This document shows, piece after piece, positions 21,377 through 31,661 of a stretch of DNA of 36,689 nt (positions are counted from its first letter, which is position 1; each line of letters opens with the position of its first letter). Position numbers and translations under genes: made by a program. Origin of the DNA: Monosiga brevicollis MX1 (Eukaryota; Opisthokonta; Choanoflagellata; Craspedida; Salpingoecidae); NCBI RefSeq assembly GCF_000002865.3, contig NW_001865044.1, positions 1,054,836 to 1,091,524 of the forward strand, in the 5' to 3' direction. Under the pieces are notes generated by a model. It was not told the origin of the DNA. It saw only the letters and a list, made by a program, of their open reading frames with translations, and did not search any database.

Positions 21377-21877
21377 GCAGAGACCCTCAGCGCGAACAAT
21401 GTTGCCCGCAGTCTTTGCAGAGTGCCCGTTCTAGCTGACCTCGCGTGGGGTGGCAGTCGCTGACCTCTAGTGCACCAACAACCTTCCTGTTGCTCGTTCT
21501 GTCAACGTGTTTTTTTTTTTTTTTTTGTTTGTGCTTTTCTACCGACTCCAAATTGACTCTTTCCCCCATTCTTTACACATGCCTCGCTCTGTGCTTACCG
21601 AGCCGAACACCCCAACGCACTCCACCCCAACGCACCGCCAAGCAAGCGAAAAGGCCGCCTTGAGCCCTAGGCACATCCAAAATGTCAGACAAACAAACAT
21701 ACCGCATGCAAATAGGTCTTCACGCATCGACCTCTCGATCTCTCTCTCTGCTTTTTTTTTTTTTTTTTGCTCTCAGCAGCAGGAATCCACAGCCGTGTGT
21801 CCCCTGTTCTCCCGTCTTCTGGGGTCTTTTGGAGGGCGGCCAGGTTGATTTCGTTGGAACTGGGGTGGACACGGGTC
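21377..21877. promoter_or_regulatory. Intergenic region between NOP2 and the TTLL gene
   Basis: These 501 nt on the shared + strand hold the NOP2 3' end and the TTLL promoter. Two T runs (about 21510-21526 and 21751-21768) are the main features, the second preceded by a short TCTC tract. No AATAAA is seen and no gene. Confidence 0.5.
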
Positions 21878-24800
21878 ATGGCACTCGGTGGGGCTGGCGG
21901 ATTGCAAGGCTGGCGTCGTGCCGTGACCGGTCAGAGCGGGTCCGCTGCACAGGCGCCAGCGTCGGCACCGGCTGCAGAGCCGACCCCAGCACAGGCCATG
22001 GCGTCGCGAAAAACGCCCGAGCAAGCGGCCTCAGCCACACCAAAACCCGTGGCAACCATGGAGCAAGCTGATGCGGGGCTGACACAATCTGAGCTCATCT
22101 TTGACCCTTGGCTGCAGCCACTGCGTCCCGCCACGCTGCCAGACGGTACCCTACGCAAAGTATGCGTGGCTCAACTACACACACGATTGCACAAGGTGGG
22201 TTGGTGAATGTTTGGTGGCGGCTCGGTCATCGTAGGCGTTCTGAATGCGAGTCTTGCCAGTGTGCTGATTCCACCGCTGCGGTGCCCTCTGTTCTGGTCA
22301 GACGGTTCGCCATCCCGTCGTTCGGCGGGCGGCCGTTCATTTTCAGCTGCGCCAAACGACGAAATGGCGTTACGAGGATTGGGACGTGGCTTGGTTTGCC
22401 GGGGTCAAGGACGTGCCTCGCACGTTTTTCCGGACCAAGGTGGCCCCTTCTCCCCATCGCCTTATTAACCGCTTCCCACGCATCCGCGAGTCGCTCTGCA
22501 AGTCCAACTTTGCCCGACTGCTGGAGCTCTACTATGAGGTGAGGTTTCACCACGCATGGGATGGGCTGTGGCTCCTGTACCTCATTCACTTCATGTGCTT
22601 AGCTGGCTGACGTACCTCGTTTTTCACCACGCACCTGGGTCGAGCGTCTGCCCCTTGCCAGCGAACGTGACCGTACGTTGTGTGTGCGTGTGCGTGTGCG
22701 TGTGCGCGTGTATGTGTATGTGTCCTGTCTATGTTCTCTTGACGGTCCATGACGTACAAGCCTCTGTTTGACATGCCTTTCATGTGCGTTAATGCTGTTG
22801 TCTGCGCGCGGGTAGATTATGATCTGGACAACAATTTGGTGATTCTCAAGCCAAACAAGGCGCGGGGTGGATCTGGGATTAGCATCAAGAGCGGATCCTT
22901 GATTCAAGAACCCCTGGACGTGGAACGCCAAGTGCGTGCCGTCTTGGGTCATTTCACTGGTTTCAGCGTGCCACCCAGAGCCTCTTCTCACCTTGTTGTG
23001 GCAGGTGATGCAAACCTACCTGCCCAAGCCATTGTTGCTGCAGGGCTACAAGTTTGATCTACGCTTATACTGTGTCGTGACAAGCCTGGCTCCATTGGAG
23101 GCATATCTCTATCAGGACGGCTTGGTTCGCGTTTGCACCGAGCCATATGAGGCACCAACGGAAGATAATTGCTCCAATCTGCGGATGCACCTGACCAACT
23201 ATGCTGTCAATCGTGGAAGCGTCAACTTTCGATCCAAACAGTCGGCTGGCTACAATCCCGAGGAGGACGAGGTATGTGTGAAGGCCTGCCACACACACCG
23301 CGCCGATACACGATAGACCACGCATGCATGCCCTCACTTGAACATGGGTTGCTTTGTCCTTCCAAGGACGAGCCTGTGGCCGAGGAATGCGGTGAGCTCG
23401 ACAGTGAGCCAGTCTCAGAGGCCACGCAGAGCAAGCAGAATCTCTTACAACTCCTGCCACAGCTCGCGCGCCAGGGCGTCGACATTGAGCGCCTGCTAAC
23501 GGCGATTGACACGTGCGTGGTCCTGCGCGGCACTGCTGTCCTGCCTGCCCGTCCTGCCATCTCACTCCGCTCACGTGAGCTGTGGCCATCCGTGCTCTCA
23601 ATTTTATCTCAAACATTTTTATCTCCATGTATTGGGAAAAGCAGGTGTGTGTACCGGACGATGGAGGCTTTGCAGCCCATGCTGCGGGCCAGCGAAAAGA
23701 TTGTGCTGCAGAATCAGGTCAACGCAGTGGACGGTCACAGTCGGTGCGTCAGGCTGCATTTTTTTCCCTTGGCTTTTTTTTTCGGCTGTCCTGGTGACAA
23801 GCACAGGGTGTCAGTTGTCAGTGGCTGTGCTCATGTTGTGGGCTTGTGCCGACTGGCGCTCTCAGGTGCTTCCAAATCGTGGGCATGGATTTAATGCTTG
23901 ATCACGAGCATCAAGCCTGGATGCTTGAGGTGCGAAACTTTGCTCAAACAGAGCCACCTGAGATTGAATTGGCCCTGCGGCCACCGCTCACGGACCGGTG
24001 ATTGTTTGCTCAGGCTAATACCAACCCCTCGGTGCTGTGTGAAACCCAAGTGGACTGGGTCATCAAGGAGCCGCTTGTGCGCGCTGTCGTGTCCTGGGCC
24101 GCGCGCCGGTCTGCCGTGCGTTGCCAACGCCCTAGTGTTTTTTTCGGGATTGTTTTCGTTTTTTTTTTTAAAAGGGGGGGTTGCTTTTGCTTTTTGCTTC
24201 GTTGTAGTGGAACGCCGCTGCAGGCACCAGACATGTCTTCTTTCTCCTGCGAAGTTGGTCATGTACGTCTCACTCAACCGCGGGCGTCGGGGTGTGCGGT
24301 AGGCCATGACCGAGCACGTGGCCGCTACATTGGCGACAGCGGGGGTGCCCGGGGCAAAGTCAACAGAAGCAGCTGCAGCATCAGTAGATTCCAAGCGACC
24401 ACGGGGCAAGCCACCCAAGCGTACAGTGACACAGACGCGGCCGCTCGGCTTTGAGCAAGCTGTGTCACCCATGGCCCCTCAAGTGGCACCAGAGGCTGGC
24501 GATGTTCCCTTGTGCCGGCCATTGCATCGCTTGGTACCCCTGGATGGTCTACCGCAGCTCAAGCCCAAGTTTGTAGCGCTTTTTGATTTGATCAGCGTGC
24601 CTGCAACACGGAAGGAACTCGAAGACACTTCAAGTCTCTCAATTGTATCGCGCGACCTCCTCTACGACCTGGTCCGGCGCTGCTATCCTGAGGTGCGTTG
24701 CAGTTTGACCGGGGCCCGTTTTATTTTATTTTTTATTTTTTTCCTCTTTGGCCCAAAAGTCAATTTTCATGATGATTCTTGTCTTAAACATCCTACCCAT

Positions 24801-25259
24801 GTAGATACCCGCAATGCAAACGCTCTGGGTGGGAGCTGGCGAGGCTCTCAAGTAGGTTATCTCTTTTCTCCATGCTTCGCTGGCTTCACTCGTCGCCCTT
24901 GCTGTTCGCCCACTGCACGTGCTCAGGTACGGCGAGCTTTTTTGTGTGCATCGAGTCCATTCACGGGCCTTTGTTCTGTTTGGGCTACGGCGGGTAGTTT
25001 ACCAATGTGCACGCAGGCCCTGCTGTGTGTGGCTGGCTATTGCTATGACGGGCGACTCCGCGGTCACTTCGAGGCCAGCTTTGACCTGGATACGGCTGGC
25101 AAAGCGGCCGTGAGTGAGCAGCTGGATGTGCTTATTGATCGTCTTCTTTCAGCCGATCTCCACGTCTTTGAGGAATTATGCGATGAGCGCCAGGACGAGC
25201 GCTTGGATGCTGTGGTGACTGAGGCCGCAGAAGGTTTGGGTGAGATTCCCGAAGTCTAG
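21878..25259 (+). CDS. Tubulin tyrosine ligase-like (TTLL) glutamylase/glycylase family enzyme
   Basis: TTLL enzymes add glutamate or glycine side chains to tubulin, mostly in cilia and centrioles. Thirteen exons: 21878-22195, 22347-22538, 22603-22672, 22816-22931, 23005-23271, 23367-23512, 23645-23743, 23866-23929, 24014-24115, 24303-24692, 24805-24851, 24927-24945, 25017-25259. Phases close at 690 residues; exons 9-12 are less certain. Core blocks are NRFPRIRESLCKSNFARLL, VILKPNKARGGSGISI (ATP-binding Lys and Gly loop) and GYKFDLRLYCVVTS. These are followed by NLRMHLTNYAVN, FQIVGMDLMLD and AWMLE joined to ANTNPSVL, which holds the metal-binding Glu and Asn. The C-terminal ~260 residues are not recognised. 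I cannot say which TTLL subtype it is or whether it adds Glu or Gly. A flagellated cell fits. Confidence 0.9.
22681..22722. repeat. Imperfect GTGTGC repeat within a TTLL intron
   Basis: Roughly 40 nt of TGTGTGCGTGTGCGTG-like sequence lies in the intron between TTLL exons 3 and 4. It is imperfect and probably has no function. Confidence 0.7.
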
Positions 25260-26197
25260 TTTGCGTACGGATCGATCGTGCCAGGGCCAGCCCTCTTGCC
25301 GTGTACGGGGAAAGATGTGTGACGAGGGCAGTCCTTGGTTTCCTGCGCGTGGGGCCGCGTCGCGATATGTGATGATGTGAAGCGCAAATTCATTCCCTAC
25401 CAAGCATGCCCTGAACAACTTCAGCCATCTTGCCTCTCAACCCGAAATCGTAGTGAAAGCTTCAATGTGGAACAACAACAACAGTTGTTGGAGGGAACTT
25501 GTCAGCCTTTCGATGCCACAGACACACGTAACGTCGGGATATGGCCGAGGGATGCTCCGGCTCCGAGTTGGCAAGGGAGCCCCAAGCCGCTGTCAACCGT
25601 CACCAACGATGGCAGCCACGCCGTTGCCCATCCACAGCCAACAAGACGGTTCTGAGCCGTGAGCGGCTGCTGCTTATTCTTGATTATGCTGGGACCAATC
25701 CAAGATCGCCTGCTCATCACCTCGAGAGGTGCCCCGTCTTTGCATCACTGGCTGCCATTCGCTAAGAATAGCAAGCAGCGCATCTAAAAGTGTAGCACAT
25801 ATCACACTACTCATATCCAGTACCAGATGTCAGTCACTGATTTCTTCGACAACATCGAGCCGTCAAGCCAATTTTGGCGGGAAAACAAACCCTTCTTTTG
25901 TCTACAAATTTGCTGACAGACAAAAACCAACTTGGCCAATTGCATTCATTCTCATTTTCCCTTTACTTCTCTCTCTCTCTCTCTCTCTCTCTCTTCAATT
26001 GGCAACAATAGTCTTTTGTAGTCTTTTGTTCGTTTCGGCGCGTTTGTGCCCCCAAAACGGCAGCGGCGGGGCGGTTTCTAGTGGAGCAAACTTGCGTATC
26101 AGCCGTCAGGTCGCCCACGCATGCCGTCATTTGCCTGCTTTTCCTGCGTACATCGCCCTTCTTCCCTTGTGCGCCTTGTTTCGGACCATTCGCTTGA
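25260..26197. promoter_or_regulatory. Intergenic region upstream of the kinase gene
   Basis: These 938 nt hold no recognisable gene. A CT dinucleotide tract (25970-25994) lies upstream of the kinase. Open frames here are short and unlike known families. The promoter of the kinase gene is expected in the right half. Confidence 0.5.
25970..25994. repeat. (CT)12 tract
   Basis: A perfect CT run upstream of the kinase gene, the same dinucleotide class as the GA tracts near other promoters in the window. Confidence 0.9.
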
Positions 26198-28527
26198 ATG
26201 AAGCCTGCGTGTTCTCGCCATCACCATCATCAAATCCAGCAGCAGCAGCAAGAGCAACAACAGCACCAGCTTCAACACCACCGACAGCCACCACGGCCGA
26301 GACGACGTCCACCAGCCGTACCGACCCCGCTTTCTTGTGCGGCTGCTTCTGCCGTTGTTGTGCCTCGGCCATCCTCGTCGCCCCCCGTTCAAGCCGCGCA
26401 ACACTGTTCGACACCCAGTAGCGCGTTTCATTTGTCTGCTTGCGTTCCCGCCGACGCGTCGGCGGGTCTGCTGACCGTCGTCACCGTTCGTTGTGGGGTG
26501 CTGGTTGGCCCCGCGTTGGCACTTCTTTTGACGACTGGGTCTCTTGCCACCGGTCCCGACCTGTGCTGCCCACTGTGGTGGTCGCTGCTAAGCTTGCTTC
26601 CCTCCGCTCTGGACCCCTTGCCCTCAGCGCTGCGTGAAGCGTGCAGACCCGCTGTGATTGTTCCAGCGCGCGGCGCCCCGCTTGGTTTGGCCACCAGGCG
26701 CTCCTCCTCGGCCGTGGCATCTGCCATCGACAGCGAAAACCTTAAGCTCGTCACCATTGGCACCTCCTCCACGAGTGGGGTCACTAGCCGTTGCTGCTCG
26801 CCGCCAGACCGGCCGGCTCTAGCGTCGCCGCGCAGCCCTTCCCGTGTGGTCGTCATGGCCCATAGTGAGGTACGTCACACGCCTCACACCCCAACCCCAG
26901 CTCCTCTTGGCCCTGTTTTCCTTCCCTGCCCTAGCCCTTTCCTCTTGAGGATAACCAGGTGAAGTGTTTTAGCTCATGCGGGTCCCGTGTCGCGTTCCCG
27001 CTCGGCGCAGGATACGGCGCAGAATACAGCCAGCAACCAAACAGAAGCCATGGACACCTCTTGTGACAACAACAAGCAATTTATCAACGAAGACGATACC
27101 ACTGGCAACAACACCCATGTAGCCGAGGGGATTGTTGACATTCAAAACGAGCTCCTGGAGTGCGTCGAAGCCAACATTGCCGACATTACTGTGGACATTC
27201 GTCATCAGTTGGGCCATGGCGCCTTTTCTACCGTCTTTCCTGGTTTGTTCACACCCGCTGTGCAACCCACAGCCAGCCGCCAGATCCCATCATGCTCGTT
27301 TTGATCCCAGCATGCTCTTAGCTTGAGTCCCTGCATTGGCGCACGTTCATGTCATTTCAGCCGCTAGACCCCCCTTCCCATACCCACCCCGCCCTCCTTT
27401 TTTTTTTTTTTTTTTCTTCTCCCAACAATCCTTCAGGCTTGCAAGGGACGAGCCGTCGGTCTGTGGCGGTCAAGTGCGTTCTTTTGCGCGACGAGACCAA
27501 GTCGGCCTACAAAAACGAGCTGCGCATCCACCAGCTAGCCCTTGGTCATCCCGGTATTGTGGAATTTTTCGATTACTTTGTGTCTCAGGTTTGTGCGCTC
27601 AATCTGCCTTGCGCCAGTGCCCCCCTTTGCTGCGCATCGGCCACGCGCACCCACACCAGGCGCGCACACACACACCAGGGCGGCCACCTTCCTCATGCAC
27701 GACCGTCTGAATTAGGATATTGCCTATTTGGTCTTTGAGCTGTGTAGTCGGGGCGAGGTGTTCAATCTGATTGAACCGCGAGCCGGCATTCGCCGCGACC
27801 TGTTGGGGCCCATCTATGCACAGCTGATTGATGCCGTGACCTATCTACACACCAAGGGCATTGCCCACCTGGACATCAAGCCAGAGAACATGCTGCTCAA
27901 TCATGACGGCCGCCTCAAACTCTGTGACTTTGGTCTCTCTGTTTTGAGTGAGGACGGGCCTCTGTATTCCTGCCGCGGCTCGACCGGCTACGCAGCGCCG
28001 GAAAATCTCAAATGCCACTACGCGGCCGTCGCCAAGCGTGCCGTTCAAGGTTACGATCCACTCAAGGCAGACGTCTGGTCCTGTGGAGTGGTGCTCTTTG
28101 TGCTTTTTTACGGCTACACCCCGTGGGATATTGCTCGCGAGGCGACGCCCGAGTACCGTCTCTACAAGCACACCGAGGGCTACCCCAACAGCAAACCCTG
28201 GACCAAGATGGCTTCAGTCTTCCGCAACCTCTTTCACCGGTACTGCATGGCCTCTCTGCTCGTCACCCGTCACCGTGCCCGCCGCAATGCGTTGGGCTGC
28301 ATCTGTCCGCCCAAGTGTCTCCGCTCATCTTTCCTTGCTTGCTGATTTTGGTTTGCAGCATGCTTTGCATTGCGCCAGGCAAGCGTTGGACCATCCAGGT
28401 TGTCAAGGCACAGATTGCCCGTGACTTGGGCTGGCGACCACCACAGACGTTCCCGATCCCGATCGATGCCCCCATGGGCCTCCCTGTCAAGGCTTCTGCC
28501 GGCATGGACAAGCCCGTATCTTCGTAG
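26198..28527 (+). CDS. Ser/Thr protein kinase, CHK1/CAMK-like, with HLD instead of HRD
   Basis: Exons: first exon ending at 26869, then 27011-27242, 27437-27588, 27716-28239, 28359-28527. The start is uncertain. ATG 26855 gives 363 residues. ATG 26198, in the same open frame, adds 219 residues beginning His/Gln-rich (HHHHQIQQQQQEQQQ). Using the short numbering, the kinase has a glycine loop LGHGAFSTVF, a VAVK lysine, an ELRIHQL helix, catalytic AHLDIKPENMLL (184-195), DFG at 203 and GYAAPE. ADVWSCGVVLFVLFYGYTPW and a Trp-Thr-Lys-Met segment before IAPGKRWTI resemble CHK1 more than other CAMK kinases. The Arg of HRD is Leu; the catalytic Asp, Lys, DFG and metal-binding Asn are kept, so activity is likely. 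The Leu suggests looser dependence on activation-loop phosphorylation (inference). No C-terminal CHK1 regulatory domain is present. Role unknown. Confidence 0.88.
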
Positions 28528-29255
28528 TCGATGCCAGGGAATCTTTGTTGTTGATAAGGCACCGAGACACTGTGACCCCCTCCCCTTCTTCTTTGTCGTG
28601 TTTTTGACACCACTGCGTTCCAAAACATAGGCATGTCTTTTTGATCTACCTCTTTTTAGATGGTCTGGGCGTTTGGCCCGATCCCCCCTTTAATCGCCAG
28701 ATTGTTTTTGTATTGTTACCTTGAATTTCTTGTCTGCGTCTGACCTACCCTGTTCTTGTTGGTATGTTCATTCTGTCCTTTTTCCTTGTTGCTCTGCTTC
28801 TGCAACGACCTTTGTTTTTCTCGCCCTCGGTGCGAAATGAGGCGCTTGCGCCCTTGTACGATTTTCTTTTATTTGTTTGTGTCTGTCTGTGCTCGCGCGT
28901 ATGTTGTTGTACCTTGCCCATGGCTCGAACCTTCCATCAAAGCGATGGCTCGCGGCATACGGGGATTCACCTCTGTCTGGCAGGTCGTTCGTAAGAAAGC
29001 TTGATCCATGTCTCTACTTGACCATCAATTTACTTGTGTGTACCATCAAGCTGCACATTGCATAGCGCCTCAGACGCGACGACCGATCATTGTTGGTAGT
29101 CCTCGTGCCCCCATACACACTCATGTAGACCAGCCGCAAGAATGCAATATGGCCAAGCGGCCAAGTTGGCATGTCGAGGCCATAGTCGGGAGGTATTTTT
29201 TTTTTTTTTGTTCGTTTTGGGGAGTAAAAGAGGCCCAGTGCACATCGCACCGAGT
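28528..29255. other. Convergent intergenic region
   Basis: These 728 nt separate the stops of the kinase and EXOSC7. The left half is T-rich (3' UTR-like). An A/T-rich run lies near 29196-29210. I see no gene. Confidence 0.55.
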
Positions 29256-31057
29256 TTACCGTAAAAAGCCGACGGCAATGGGACTGCGATCAAGAGCGGC
29301 CTCTTGCTGCAGGGCGTTACGCACGCTAGCCACGCTGGCCTTGCCCGCCTACAAGGCACACAGAAAGAAAAAGCCAAATGAACAAGCAGTTGTTTAGGCT
29401 ACCATCGTGCACGGGGCCAGCCTGCTGTAGACCAACCGACACGGTCAAGAGCGTGTCAAGCAGAGTAGCCACAAGCTTGAACCAACCTCCTGCGCCATGA
29501 GTGTCATTTCGGTTAACAGTTCGGGATCTACGCCGCCAGTTCGCCCCACCAAACGGCAGGTACACAGCTCGCCCTGAGCATCGATACCCAAGATCATGGC
29601 TGCATCTGCACAGGCCTGTCAGCCATTGCAAGGCAGTCAGCAACGTGTAAGAATGTATAGGAAGGCTTGTTGTACGGAAGAAGAGTGTGTATCGTCCCGG
29701 CGCCTAACAGTCAACACACTGGCCGACAATGCGTACCATTTCCGCTGTGGTGGCATCGAGCACAGCGAAATCATTGATGCTGGCGATGGTCGTCAGAAGT
29801 GGGAGACGGCTCACGTCCAATTGATGGTCAGGTGTATCCGCAAACTCCCAGTCCACGACGTCACCATCAGCGTCCTTGACCAGAGTTACCGAGGGAATGT
29901 CACACGAGGCCAGGGCCGCCTGCAGCACATTGTAATCACAAGGGTCAGAGCAAGGATGAGCAAACTGCTCAGCTTCAGTTGGATGTCTTTTCTCTCTCTC
30001 TCTCTCTCTCCCTCTCTCAAATCCATTTCTGCAGACTCTGGGCGGGCTTGTCGTACATAGACGGCTACAGCAGCAGTGTCATAAATGGCCCCGCCATTGG
30101 CTGCCAAGATCATCACGTCCACCTTGAGTGTAAAAGCCTCACGGCCAGCAATAATGCACAGTGCCTGCCGGGAAGAGATGATAAAGGTGACGCAAACACA
30201 ATGAATCTCGAGAAAAGAGGCATAGCCAAACCTCCGTTCTAAATGCGGAACACAAGTCGCAACCTCTTGCCCGCCATGGTCACGATGATGGGGAGCTGAC
30301 GCGCGACGATGGGTATGTTGGATCATCTATGTACCTGTCGATCGATCGCACCGCGCACGTCGGCCATTTCCTGCAGAGCCAGGGCAATGGCACGTCCATA
30401 GTCCTCTCGTTCGCGACCTGACAACATGGCTGTTGCGGACGAGGCAAACTGCACTGCAAACTGCTCAACGACATTGCCCAGTGCGCTGTGAGGGTTGAAG
30501 GCGAGAGGCAGAGCAGAGGCAAGCGCGCCCGAACTGTTGAGTCTTCTTGAACATGCGCGAGAGTACCTCAATCTGCCCTTCATCCTCATTCTGACCCAAT
30601 GCCACGCCGCGCTGCAGTACCAACATCAGACAAGGGCCGAGTGAGGACGGTGCGTGCCGGCTGAGCTCCTAACCCAGCGGGTCACTCGCGACCGGCCCAC
30701 ATACCTCGGCTTTGACTCCGACAAGAACATCCGTGCCCACGTGCTGTGCGCGTGCTGAGCCGTTGGCATTGGATACAAGGCCCGTCTCGATGTGATAGGG
30801 CCTACCAAATGCGGCATTTGCGACGACGGCGCATCAGAAGTGGGGCGAGGCGTCGTGTTGCTTGTGGCTCATTGCTTGGGTACAAGATGAAGAAGAGAAC
30901 AGGAGGAAAAAAAAAGCAAAAAAAAGCAACAGACGAGTCGCGGCACAACTCACCGCGCGTGATGCCGCTGCCGACCGTCGTTGCGAATGTCCTCCTGGAC
31001 GCCGTCCAGAATATACTGGGCCTCTGCCTTGGCCAACGGGACCAGCGCCGGCAACAT
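29256..31057 (-). CDS. EXOSC7: RNA exosome core subunit RRP42
   Basis: EXOSC7/RRP42 is one of six RNase PH-like subunits of the exosome ring. It is catalytically inert in eukaryotes and helps guide RNA for 3' trimming in the nucleus and cytoplasm. Eight minus-strand exons: 31057-30954, 30801-30705, 30611-30567, 30460-30335, 30164-30057, 29919-29737, 29615-29487, 29348-29256. All phases close at 294 residues (human 291). Matches run the whole length: AEAQYILDGVQEDIRNDGR at the N-terminus, VSNANGSARAQHVGTDVLVG, then REAFTLKVDVMILAANGG. They continue through IYDTAAVAVY, SINDFAVLDATTAEM and TGGVDPELL to the family end PIAVGFLR. An intron in exon-5/6 order carries a (CT)n run at about 29993-30016. 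A divergent ANK-PH gene starts 604 nt away. Confidence 0.96.
29993..30016. repeat. (CT)n tract inside an EXOSC7 intron
   Basis: A near-perfect CT run within the intron between exons 5 and 6. On the transcribed strand it is a GA tract, so it cannot serve as the polypyrimidine tract of that intron. Confidence 0.85.
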
Positions 31058-31661
31058 GACGTCGGTGCTACTTTTGGGTTTTCAATACGGACCACCGATC
31101 CGATTTGGTGGCAGACTAAACCAACAAGGGTGCAGAAAATCCAATGAGCTTGACCAGCGATCAAATCCGTGAAGCGCCCTTCTCCCTATGCACGCGTCGT
31201 GCCTGCCACTCGCTGCCGTTTGCGCGCGCACACACCCACACACACAAGAAAAAGTCGAGAGGGAGCCACACACATGCGGGAAATAAAAGTTGAACGACAC
31301 CTGCTTTACTTTAGAGAACAGGGCGTGCCATGACAAATCCCAGGGGATATGGTTAGAAAAAGGGTATTGGGATGATGACAATTGGTAGCAAAGGTCCAGA
31401 CAGGAGCCCGACGACGACGACGACGCTGACTCGGCACTCGATCCCACAACGGCAGCGGCGGATGCGGAGGCGGATGCGGATGCGGTGACGCGCTCACGAC
31501 AGGGGATGCGGACATTACGTCGGTGGTGGCATTGCAACGCACAAAACTCGGTTCCTTGTTAGTCTGCGTTTTACGAATTCAGTGGAGGTGCGGGAGTGTG
31601 TGAGTGCGACAGGGCACGAAACTCGACGGCGGAGTGGGCCTTCCATTGGTGACCAACGGCC
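31058..31661. promoter_or_regulatory. Divergent promoter region of EXOSC7 and the ANK-PH gene
   Basis: These 604 nt lie between two divergent ATGs. They contain a CACACA patch near 31230, a (CGA)5 run at about 31410-31426 and a GCGGAT/GCGGAG mini-repeat at about 31457-31486. Unlike several other spacers there is no long GA tract. I see no gene. Confidence 0.5.
31410..31486. repeat. (CGA)n and GCGGAT mini-repeats
   Basis: Five CGA trinucleotides are followed about 30 nt later by a hexamer repeat of the type GCGGAT with one GCGGAG variant. Both lie upstream of the ANK-PH gene in a GC-rich stretch. Confidence 0.75.

Noticed and set aside
25335-25765. Overlapping plus-strand frames in the spacer before the kinase
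   Set aside because: Short, low conservation, no splice structure or family match.
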